Part shown: piece by piece, positions 49,342-55,812 of the stretch | Position numbering within the stretch: position 1 is the first letter of the stretch | Layout: each line of letters opens with the position of its first letter | Assembly (NCBI GenBank): GCA_946546815.1 | Contig: CAMNOL010000002.1 | Span: forward strand, 1 to 55,812 | DNA from: an uncultured Oscillospiraceae bacterium | GTDB taxonomy: Bacteria > Bacillota > Clostridia > Oscillospirales > Oscillospiraceae | Direction: 5' to 3' | Length of the DNA stretch: 55,812 bases | Program-made: the position numbers and the translations under genes | Notes under the pieces: model-generated | The model's input: the letters and a program-made list of their open reading frames with translations, nothing else | What the model was told of the DNA's origin: nothing | The model's database searches: none

Positions 49342-51183
49342 ATGCATCCAACAGAAAACACTAAAATCAATTGGGCAGAACTGAGTGATGAAGAGGGCGT
49401 TCTCCTGTGTCAGAAGCTTCGTGAGGATCTGATTCAGGATGTGTCCAGAACCGGCGGCCACCTGGCCTCCAATCTGGGCGTGGTGGAGCTGACGGTGGCG
49501 CTGCACCGGGTCTATGACACCGCAACAGACCGGCTGGTCTTTGACGTGGGACATCAGTGCTACTGCCACAAAATGCTCACCGGACGGGCGGACCTCATGG
49601 ATACGCTGCGAAAGTTCGGCGGACTGTCCGGCTTTCCGAAGCCCAACGAAAGCGATCATGACGCCTTTGTGGCTGGTCACGCCTCCAACTCTGTCTCTGT
49701 AGCCCTGGGCATGGCCCGTGCCAGAACGCAGCTGAACCAGGATTATGATGTGGTCGCCGTCATCGGTGACGGCGCGCTGACGGGCGGACTTGCCTATGAG
49801 GGCCTTTGCAACGCTGGCCAGAGCGGAGAAAACCTGGTGGTGATCATCAACGACAACGGCATGTCCATCCGCAAAAATGTGGGCGGCATGGCAAAGCTGC
49901 TGGAGCGCCACCATCTGCGTCCCCAGTACCTCACCCTGAAGCAGTTTTATCGGGAGACTGCAAAAAAAATCCCCGGTGGAAAGCGGCTGTTTGACGCCTC
50001 TGTCCGGGTAAAAAAAGTGGTCAAGGGCGCACTGCTCCCCAGCAGTATGTTCGAGGACATGGGATTTTCCTATCTCGGTCCTGTGGACGGTCATGATCTG
50101 TCCGAACTGACCCGGATCCTCCATTGGGCAAAGGAAATGGAAGGTCCCGTGATTGTCCATGTACGCACAAAAAAGGGAAAGGGATTTGCTCCGGCAGAGA
50201 AAAAGCCCCACCGTTACCACGGAGTCTCTCCTTTTGATCCCCAAACCGGGCAGCCACTGAAAGAGCCGGAAACGGACTTTTCCGAGGTGTTCGGGCAGAC
50301 ACTGACGGAGCTGGCAGATCAGGACAAACGAATCTGTGCGGTCACCGCCGCCATGCAGCCGGGAACCGGATTGGATGGTTTTGCCAGCGCTCATCCGGAC
50401 CGCTGCTTTGATGTGGGCATCGCCGAGGGCCACGCAGTGGCCATGTGCGGCGGCATGGCGAAGCAGGGAGCCGTGCCGGTGTTTGCTGTTTATTCCACGT
50501 TTCTGCAGCGGGGCTATGATATGCTGATTCACGATGTGGCACTGTGCAGGCTCCATGCAGTTTTTGGCGTCGACCGCGCCGGACTGGTGGGAGCGGACGG
50601 TGAAACCCATCAGGGCGTGTTTGATCTGGCGTTTCTGTCCACAGTACCCGGAATGACGGTGCTGGCTCCGGCCAGCTTTGCCGAGTTGCGAACCATGCTT
50701 CGCTGGGCGGTGGAGGAGTGCCACGGTCCGGTGTCTGTGCGATACCCCCGGGGCGGGGAGAACGGCTACTCCGCAGACTGCGGACGGATGCCCGCTTCCG
50801 TGCTGAGAGAGGGCGCAGACCTGACCATTGTCACCCATGGAATTCTCACCGGTTCCGTGCTGAAAGCGGCAAAGCTGCTGGAGGAATCCGGCGTCTCTGC
50901 AGAAGTGATCAAGCTGAACCGGGTACATCCGGTTGACCCGATGCCGGTCATTGAGTCTGTCCGCAAGACCGGCCGGCTGCTGGTGGCGGAAGAGGTCATC
51001 CGTCAGGGCTGTGCGGGAATGGTCCTCACGGCAGCGCTGATGGAGCGCGGGGTGCCGGTGAAGAAATGCACGCTGCTGAACTGCGGAGACCATTTTATTC
51101 CCCATGGTTCTGTGGAGCAGCTGCGGAAGCTGCTGGGACTGACCCCAGAGCAGATTGCTGAAATTGGAAAGAATATGCTGTAA
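49342..51183 (+). CDS. dxs: 1-deoxy-D-xylulose-5-phosphate synthase
   Basis: A 613-residue thiamine-diphosphate enzyme joining pyruvate and glyceraldehyde 3-phosphate, the first MEP-pathway step. Landmarks are GGHLASNLGVVELTVALH, DVGHQCYCHKMLTGR, the ThDP motif VIGDGALTGGLAYEG ... INDNGMSI, and the transketolase-like middle with CDVGIAEGHA-type DVGIAEGHAVAMCGG and GLVGADGETHQGVFD. Length and order are normal, with ispA nearby upstream. A weak TTGACT element at 49296 might add a promoter, but its -10 is poor. Confidence 0.96.
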   Translation: MHPTENTKINWAELSDEEGVLLCQKLREDLIQDVSRTGGHLASNLGVVELTVALHRVYDTATDRLVFDVGHQCYCHKMLTGRADLMDTLRKFGGLSGFPKPNESDHDAFVAGHASNSVSVALGMARARTQLNQDYDVVAVIGDGALTGGLAYEGLCNAGQSGENLVVIINDNGMSIRKNVGGMAKLLERHHLRPQYLTLKQFYRETAKKIPGGKRLFDASVRVKKVVKGALLPSSMFEDMGFSYLGPVDGHDLSELTRILHWAKEMEGPVIVHVRTKKGKGFAPAEKKPHRYHGVSPFDPQTGQPLKEPETDFSEVFGQTLTELADQDKRICAVTAAMQPGTGLDGFASAHPDRCFDVGIAEGHAVAMCGGMAKQGAVPVFAVYSTFLQRGYDMLIHDVALCRLHAVFGVDRAGLVGADGETHQGVFDLAFLSTVPGMTVLAPASFAELRTMLRWAVEECHGPVSVRYPRGGENGYSADCGRMPASVLREGADLTIVTHGILTGSVLKAAKLLEESGVSAEVIKLNRVHPVDPMPVIESVRKTGRLLVAEEVIRQGCAGMVLTAALMERGVPVKKCTLLNCGDHFIPHGSVEQLRKLLGLTPEQIAEIGKNML

Positions 51184-51205
51184 ATAGTTCTGATTTGGAG
51201 TTGTA

Positions 51206-52012
51206 ATGAGTAAAAAACGTCTTGATGTTCGGATGACGGAGCTGGGACTGGCAGAGAGCCGGCAGAAGGCGCAGGCCATGATTTCCGGCGGACAGGTCTT
51301 TGTGGACGGAAAGTCTGTCACCAAGTCCGGCGCCGGGATTGCAGAGACCGCTCAGATCGAGGTTCGCGGAAAAACGCTGCAGTACGTGAGCCGGGGCGGG
51401 TTAAAGCTGGAAAAAGCCCTGAATACCTGGCCCATTTCCCTGGACGGTGTGACCGCCATGGACTGCGGCGCCTCCACCGGCGGTTTCACGGATTGTATGC
51501 TGCAGAGCGGCGCCCGGAAGGTCTACGCGGTAGACGTGGGCTGCGGTCAGCTCGCTCAGAAGCTGCGGGAGGACAGTCGGGTGGTGAATCTGGAACACAC
51601 CAACGCACGCTATCTCACCGGAGAACAGATTCCCGAGGCACTGGACTTTGTATCCGTTGACGTCTCTTTTATTTCGCTGGGACTGATCCTGCCTGTGCTG
51701 CGGCAGCTGATGTCGGAGCAGAGCCAGCTGGTGTGCCTCATTAAGCCTCAGTTTGAGGCGGGCAGGGGCAATGTGGGGAAAAACGGCGTGGTACGGGACC
51801 CGGCGGTTCATCTTCGGGTGCTGAGGCAGTTTTTGACACAGGCCCATGAGAGCCGTTTTACCGTCAGAGGGATTACCTTTTCCCCTATCCGAGGGCCAGA
51901 GGGCAACATTGAATATCTGGGCTGGCTGGCTGCCGAGCCGGGAGAGGACCGAATTCCGGATCTGGCAGAGCTGGTCCGGGCATCTCATCAGACATTGGAG
52001 AGAATGACATGA
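51206..52012 (+). CDS. tlyA: TlyA-family rRNA 2'-O-methyltransferase
   Basis: A 268-residue protein with an N-terminal S4 RNA-binding domain (RLDVRMTELGLAESRQKAQ, GQVFVDGKSV) and a C-terminal RrmJ/FtsJ-like SAM domain whose binding loop is DCGASTGGFTDCML, with catalytic-site motifs VSVDVSFISLGLILP and LIKPQFEAGRGNVGK. TlyA proteins methylate ribose in 16S and 23S rRNA. It overlaps nadK by four bases. Confidence 0.94.
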   Translation: MSKKRLDVRMTELGLAESRQKAQAMISGGQVFVDGKSVTKSGAGIAETAQIEVRGKTLQYVSRGGLKLEKALNTWPISLDGVTAMDCGASTGGFTDCMLQSGARKVYAVDVGCGQLAQKLREDSRVVNLEHTNARYLTGEQIPEALDFVSVDVSFISLGLILPVLRQLMSEQSQLVCLIKPQFEAGRGNVGKNGVVRDPAVHLRVLRQFLTQAHESRFTVRGITFSPIRGPEGNIEYLGWLAAEPGEDRIPDLAELVRASHQTLERMT

Positions 52013-52869
52013 AAATTGTGCTCAGTCCCAACCCCTACCGGGACAAAAACCTGGCAGCAGTCCGGGAGGCAGAACGAATTCTGCAGGATAACGGCGTGGA
52101 GACCTGCATGTGCCTGCCGTTTCGGCTGGATCACTCCATGGAGTTTCCCAAAGGGCTGCATTTAAAGGACATCCATACAGAGATCAAGAATGCAGATATG
52201 CTGATCTGTTTCGGCGGCGACGGCACCCTTCTTCACTCTGCCCGCATGGCCCGTACTTACAATATTCCGGTGCTGGGCGTCAATATGGGCAGCGTGGGCT
52301 TTATGGCGGAGCTGGAGGTGGGGGAGCTGTCTCTGCTGAGCCGTCTGCCCAAGGGCGAGTATACGTTGGAACCCCGCATGATGCTGGATATGCGGGTGCT
52401 GCGGGGAGAGCGGTGCATTTTCCACGACTCCGCGTTGAATGATGTGGTAATCTCCAACGGCGCCATCGCCCGGGTCATTGACATGACGGTCTACGGCGAC
52501 AAAGACGTCATCATGGAGTTTTCCGGAGACGGCGTCATCGTCAGCACTCCCACCGGCTCCACAGCCTATTCCATGTCCGCAGGCGGCCCCATCGTGGAAC
52601 CGTCAGCAGAAAACATCATCGTCACGCCCATCTGCCCCCACGACCTGCTGACCAAATCCATTGTGCTGGGCAAGGATCGGGTGGTTGATGTGAAGGTGGG
52701 ACAGCTGTCCCACAAGAGCGCCTATCTGTCTGCAGACGGAGGCCGCTCCTTCCGGCTGACGGGGGGCGACACGGTGGAGCTGCGCTGCTCCCGCCACAGA
52801 ATCAATCTGGTCAAGCTGACGGGCAGGAGCTTTTACGATATTCTGAATCATAAGCTGGGAAGAAAGTAA
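52009..52869 (+). CDS. nadK: NAD kinase
   Basis: A 286-residue enzyme phosphorylating NAD+ to NADP+. The GGDGT motif (CFGGDGTLLHSARM, around residue 69), NMGSVGFMAELE, ALNDVVISNG and STPTGSTAYSMSAGGPIV are diagnostic. It lies between tlyA and argR, an arrangement common in Clostridia but not in B. subtilis. Confidence 0.96.
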   Translation: MKIVLSPNPYRDKNLAAVREAERILQDNGVETCMCLPFRLDHSMEFPKGLHLKDIHTEIKNADMLICFGGDGTLLHSARMARTYNIPVLGVNMGSVGFMAELEVGELSLLSRLPKGEYTLEPRMMLDMRVLRGERCIFHDSALNDVVISNGAIARVIDMTVYGDKDVIMEFSGDGVIVSTPTGSTAYSMSAGGPIVEPSAENIIVTPICPHDLLTKSIVLGKDRVVDVKVGQLSHKSAYLSADGGRSFRLTGGDTVELRCSRHRINLVKLTGRSFYDILNHKLGRK

Positions 52870-52882
52870 TCAGGAGAGGGAA

Positions 52883-53335
52883 ATGAAAGAAAAGAGGCAG
52901 ATGGCAATTCTGGAAATCGTCCGGAATGAGGAAATTGAAACGCAGGAACAGCTGCTGCTGGCGCTGCAGAAACGGGGAATCCGCTGCACCCAGGCGACGA
53001 TCTCCCGGGATATCAAAGAGCTGCGTCTGGTCAAAGAGCTGACCCGCAGCGGAACCTATCGGTACGCCAGCTCCCGGCAGAACAAGCGCAGCGACCTCTC
53101 CGGCAGATTGCTGACAATTTTTCGGGAGGGTGTGACCTCCTTCGATCACGCTCAGAACCTGGTGGTGCTGAAGACAATGCCTGGCCTCGCCAACGCGGCG
53201 GCGGCGGCGCTGGACGGCATGGATCTTCCCGACATGGTGGGCTCGCTGGCGGGAGACGACACCGCCATTCTCATCATGCGCACCAATCAGGATGCTGAAA
53301 ACTTCTGCGATGATCTGCAGGCTATGATGAAGTAA
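52883..53335 (+). CDS. argR: Arginine repressor ArgR/AhrC
   Basis: A 150-residue regulator with an N-terminal winged helix (QEQLLLALQKRGIRCTQATISRDIKELRLVK, split here: recognition helix TQATISRDIKEL) and a C-terminal hexamerisation/arginine-binding domain with LPDMVGSLAGDDTAILIM. It represses arginine synthesis genes when arginine is plentiful. It follows nadK by 13 bases after AGGAGAGG. No ARG-box was identified in the window. Confidence 0.95.
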   Translation: MKEKRQMAILEIVRNEEIETQEQLLLALQKRGIRCTQATISRDIKELRLVKELTRSGTYRYASSRQNKRSDLSGRLLTIFREGVTSFDHAQNLVVLKTMPGLANAAAAALDGMDLPDMVGSLAGDDTAILIMRTNQDAENFCDDLQAMMK

Positions 53336-53368
53336 TCAAACGACAGTTCTAAAAAAATCAAGTTGATA

Positions 53369-53397
53369 TTGACAAAGCCATCGAACAGTGGTACTAT
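53369..53397 (+). promoter_or_regulatory. Promoter of recN
   Basis: Perfect TTGACA (53369-53374), 17-bp spacer, TACTAT (53392-53397). A LexA-like palindrome follows at the expected transcription start, and a partial one (CGAAC at 53382) lies in the spacer. Confidence 0.78.
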
Positions 53398-53414
53398 GAA
53401 ACAAAGGTTTCAGA

Positions 53415-53426
53415 GAACTGCTGTTC
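53415..53426 (+). promoter_or_regulatory. LexA (SOS) box candidate upstream of recN
   Basis: GAAC (53415-53418), four bases, then GTTC (53423-53426), extended on the right by G, matches the Firmicute LexA core GAAC-N4-GTTC. It lies just downstream of the recN -10, where repressor binding would block transcription. recN is an SOS gene in many bacteria. Confidence 0.65.
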
Positions 53427-53448
53427 GTTTTTTTGTGAGGTGATAGGG

Positions 53449-55173
53449 ATGCTGTCTCTGCTTCATATCGAGAATATTGCGGTCATTGAGTCGGCAGATA
53501 TTCAGTTTGACCAGGGCTTCAATGTGCTGACCGGTGAAACCGGTGCAGGCAAATCCATTGTGGTGGATGCCATCGGAGCGGTGTTGGGCGGCCGGACTTC
53601 GCGTGACCTGATCCGCACAGGGGCAAAATCCGCGCTGGTCAGCGCAAGCTTTCAGGATGTGCCTGCGCTGGACTGGTTTCAGGATAACGGCATGGGCCCT
53701 GACGAAGACGGCGCGCTGCTGCTCCAGCGGGAGATCCGCAGGGACGGAAAGAACCTCTGCCGCCTGAACGGCCGACCCATTACCCTGGCCCAGCTGCGGG
53801 AGCTTGGACGCCAGCTTCTGAACATCCACGGCCAGCACGACGGACAGCAGCTGTTGGATCCTGCCTGCCATCTGACCTATCTGGACAAGTATGGGGAACT
53901 GGAGGCGGCAGCGGCAGATTATTCCCAGGCGTTCCGAAAAGCCGCGGCACTGAAGCATCAGATCAACGGTCTGAGAATGGACGAGGCAGAGAAGGCCAGA
54001 CGCATCGATGCTCTGACTTATCAGATCGAGGAGCTGGAACGGGCCAATCTGCATCCCGGCGAGGACGAGGAGCTGGCGGAGCGCAGAACGCTGCTGCGCA
54101 ACGCGGGCAAACTGATGGCATCCATTGAAACGGCCTTTGTTTCTCTTTACGGAACGGAGGAGACGGACGGCGCTATCTCCATGGTGGAGCAGGCGGAGTC
54201 GGCGTTGGCCCACGGCGGACAGTACAGCGACGAGCTGGGAGAGCTGGGGGACAAGCTGACAGAACTGCGCTTTCTGCTGTCCGATGTTGCGGAGCGGGTA
54301 CAGGACAAGCGGGAGGGGCTGGACGTCACTCCCGACGAGCTGGATCAGCTGGAAAGCCGCCTTGACCTGATCTACCGTCTGCGAAAGAAGTACGGCTCCA
54401 CGGTGGAGGAGATGCTGGACTATCTGGCAAAGTGCAAGGCGGAGCTGGAGGAGATCCAGTGCTCCAGCGACCGGATTGAGCAGCTGACCCAAATGCTGGT
54501 GGGCGCGCTGCGGGAGGCCGCCGCACGGGGCAAGAAGCTGTCTCAGCTGCGCAAGCAGTGCGCCAGATCTTTGGAAACCCGGATCCAGAAGGAGCTGTCT
54601 GATCTGGATATGCCCAAGGTGCGGTTCCATGTAGAGTTTGCCCCCAAGCCCGGGGCCTTTCATATGGATGAGACGGGAATGGACGATGTGCAGTTCCTGA
54701 TGTCCGCCAACGTGGGCGAAGCACTGAAGCCCATCCACAAGATCGCTTCCGGCGGTGAGCTGGCCCGCATCATGCTGGCGCTGAAAAACGTGCTGGCAGA
54801 AAACGAGCTGATCACCACCCTGGTCTTTGACGAGGTGGACACCGGCGTGTCGGGCCGGGCGGCCTCTAAGGTTGCCAGAAAAATGGCGGATGTGGCCCGC
54901 CGCAAGCAGGTGCTCACCGTCACCCACCTTCCCCAGATTGCGGCGATGGCAGACGCTCACTTTTCCGTGGAAAAAGGGGAGAAGGACGGCCGCACCTTCA
55001 CTGTGGTGGAGCGGCTTTCCGTGGAGCGCCGGAAGGAGGAGCTGGCAAGGCTCACCGGCGGCAGCGTGGTGACCGCGGCCACATTGGAGAGCGCCGGGGA
55101 GCTGCTGCGGGAGTCCGAGGCGTATCGGAGCGGTCCGCGGCTGACAGAGGAACTGCTGAAAAAAGGTGCTTGA
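53449..55173 (+). CDS. recN: DNA repair protein RecN
   Basis: A 574-residue SMC-like ATPase acting early in double-strand break repair. Walker A is TGETGAGKS (about residues 28-36), a long central coiled coil follows, the ABC signature region is ASGGELARIMLALK, and Walker B is LVFDEVDTGVSG with the D-loop after it. ATG 53449 is preferred over GTG 53440 because it follows GAGG at usable distance and matches the family N-terminus. In B. subtilis spoIVB and spo0A follow; here a T-box and tyrS do. Confidence 0.96.
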   Translation: MLSLLHIENIAVIESADIQFDQGFNVLTGETGAGKSIVVDAIGAVLGGRTSRDLIRTGAKSALVSASFQDVPALDWFQDNGMGPDEDGALLLQREIRRDGKNLCRLNGRPITLAQLRELGRQLLNIHGQHDGQQLLDPACHLTYLDKYGELEAAAADYSQAFRKAAALKHQINGLRMDEAEKARRIDALTYQIEELERANLHPGEDEELAERRTLLRNAGKLMASIETAFVSLYGTEETDGAISMVEQAESALAHGGQYSDELGELGDKLTELRFLLSDVAERVQDKREGLDVTPDELDQLESRLDLIYRLRKKYGSTVEEMLDYLAKCKAELEEIQCSSDRIEQLTQMLVGALREAAARGKKLSQLRKQCARSLETRIQKELSDLDMPKVRFHVEFAPKPGAFHMDETGMDDVQFLMSANVGEALKPIHKIASGGELARIMLALKNVLAENELITTLVFDEVDTGVSGRAASKVARKMADVARRKQVLTVTHLPQIAAMADAHFSVEKGEKDGRTFTVVERLSVERRKEELARLTGGSVVTAATLESAGELLRESEAYRSGPRLTEELLKKGA

Positions 55174-55198
55174 CTTTTTTTCCCCTTTTCTTTATGAT
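55170..55198 (+). promoter_or_regulatory. Promoter of the tyrS T-box leader
   Basis: TTGACT (55170-55175), a pyrimidine-only 17-bp spacer and TATGAT (55193-55198). The -35 overlaps the recN stop codon. Confidence 0.75.
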
Positions 55199-55204
55199 AA
55201 GGTT

Positions 55205-55476
55205 CAGTGAAACAAATGCGAGGACGGAGAAGAGTAACAAAGCAAGCGGTCTCTCAGAGAGCTTCCGGTTGGTGCAAGGAAGCAGACGGTCTTTGTGAAT
55301 ACACTCCTGAGCAGCTGCCTGAAAGGAACACCGAGTAGGCGCAGCCGGGTTGCGGCCGTTATCCCGCCGGAGTCCCTGACTCCCTGAGGTTCGCTCCGCG
55401 AGGAGCCGACGCATCAGAGGTGGTACCGCGTAAACAGTTTGCGCCCTCTGTCCGTTTTCGGACAGGGGGCTTTTTT
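55205..55476 (+). promoter_or_regulatory. Tyrosine-type T-box riboswitch
   Basis: A complete T-box leader. Stem I contains the AGAGAGCTTCCGGTTGGTGC region, and the specifier loop shows GAATACACTC with a UAC tyrosine codon at 55300-55302. The T-box sequence AGAGGTGGTACCGCG is at 55416-55430, and the terminator stem GCCCTCTGTCCG (55443-55454) pairs with CGGACAGGGGGC (55459-55470, with one mismatch) before six Ts. Uncharged tRNA-Tyr binding would favour the antiterminator and let tyrS be transcribed. Confidence 0.95.
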
Positions 55477-55527
55477 GAGCGCTGCCTCCTGTCAGAACCA
55501 AAAATCAATTTGATAGGAGACAAAACA

Positions 55528-55812
55528 ATGGGAATTTATGAAGAACTTCAGGCCAGAGGCCTGATCGCTCAGGTCACCGACGAAGAGAAAGTCCGTGAAA
55601 TGCTCAACAACGGCAAGGCCACCTTCTACATCGGCTTTGACCCCACCGCCGACTCTCTGCATGTGGGACATTTCATGGCGCTGTGCCTGATGCGCCGCCT
55701 GCAGAAGGCCGGCAACCGCCCCATCGCCCTGCTGGGCGGCGGCACCGGCATGGTCGGCGACCCCTCCGGCAAGTCCGATATGCCTAAAATGCTGACAGTG
55801 GAGCCCATTCAG
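55528..55812 (+). CDS. tyrS: Tyrosyl-tRNA synthetase, N-terminal part (3' end cut by window)
   Basis: The first 95 residues of a class I synthetase. [19 protein letters not shown] contains the HIGH-type motif (HVGH) and the tyrosine-binding region, followed by [23 protein letters not shown] lies 9 bases before the ATG. Tyrosine identity agrees with the UAC specifier of the T-box immediately upstream. Confidence 0.96.
   Translation, partial: MGIYEELQARGLIAQVTDEEKVREMLNNGKATFYIGFDPTADSLHVGHFMALCLMRRLQKAGNRPIALLGGGTGMVGDPSGKSDMPKMLTVEPIQ

Noticed and set aside
49273-51324. A 683-codon minus-strand open frame opposite dxs
   Set aside because: Antisense to a clear dxs gene; a GC-rich codon-position artefact without domain signature.
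53410-54960. A 516-codon minus-strand open frame opposite recN
   Set aside because: Antisense to recN; no domain and no promoter or ribosome-binding site.

Overview
The window is a moderately GC-rich, gene-dense chromosomal segment from a spore-forming Firmicute. Gene content (PolC-type replicase, spoIIIAF-AG-AH, a SpoIVFB-like protease, a tyrosine T-box, NfnAB, pyrophosphate-type phosphofructokinase) and layout point to Clostridia, most likely an anaerobic gut Oscillospiraceae-like lineage. That assignment is inference from content; no 16S or tRNA gene is present. No phage, insertion sequence, CRISPR array or tRNA was seen. TTG starts are frequent.

Layout. 1-4.7 kb: 3' end of ligA, a PLP aminotransferase and the electron-bifurcating pair nfnA-nfnB. 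4.9-6.1 kb: pepT. 6.3-17.2 kb: the classic Firmicute block pyrH-frr-uppS-cdsA-dxr-rseP-ispG-polC. 17.1-18.1 kb: a NUDIX hydrolase gene bracketed by two related palindromic repeats. 18.1-24.6 kb: histidine operon hisZ-G-D-H-A-F-I-E, without hisB and hisC, ending in an unusual tandem-duplicated HisE. 24.6-26.6 kb: a small redox cluster (glutathione peroxidase, TSCPD protein, flavodoxin, MarR regulator). 26.8-34.8 kb: mixed single genes (YjbR, SbcD without SbcC, tmk-glf pair, DtxR-type regulator, YabE-like cell-wall protein, MocR regulator divergent from a CYTH protein). 35.0-38.8 kb: an unrecognised lipoprotein plus an L,D-transpeptidase with a highly charged tail. 39.0-41.4 kb: divergent glycolytic genes pfp and fba. 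41.5 kb: CadC-type metal sensor. 42.0-44.7 kb: sporulation genes. 45.1-55.2 kb: the conserved block nusB-(Kae1-like)-xseA-xseB-ispA-yuiD-dxs-tlyA-nadK-argR-recN. 55.2 kb to end: T-box leader and the 5' part of tyrS.

Working together. Isoprenoid and envelope precursor synthesis is strongly represented (dxs, dxr, ispG, ispA, uppS, cdsA), along with replication and repair (ligA, polC, xseAB, recN, sbcD), histidine synthesis and mother-cell sporulation functions. Nearly every transcription unit has a readable vegetative promoter with 17-bp spacing, and most ends carry rho-independent terminators, so unit boundaries are fairly secure.

The most unusual items are the tandem HisE whose second copy has lost metal-binding glutamates, the palindromic elements abutting stop codons on both sides of the NUDIX gene, the shared or overlapping -35 elements of divergent gene pairs (mocR/CYTH and pfp/fba), and the reduced SpoIVFA/SpoIVFB-like pair joined to a truncated spoIIIA operon. 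I did not find a clearly new multi-gene defence or metabolic system.
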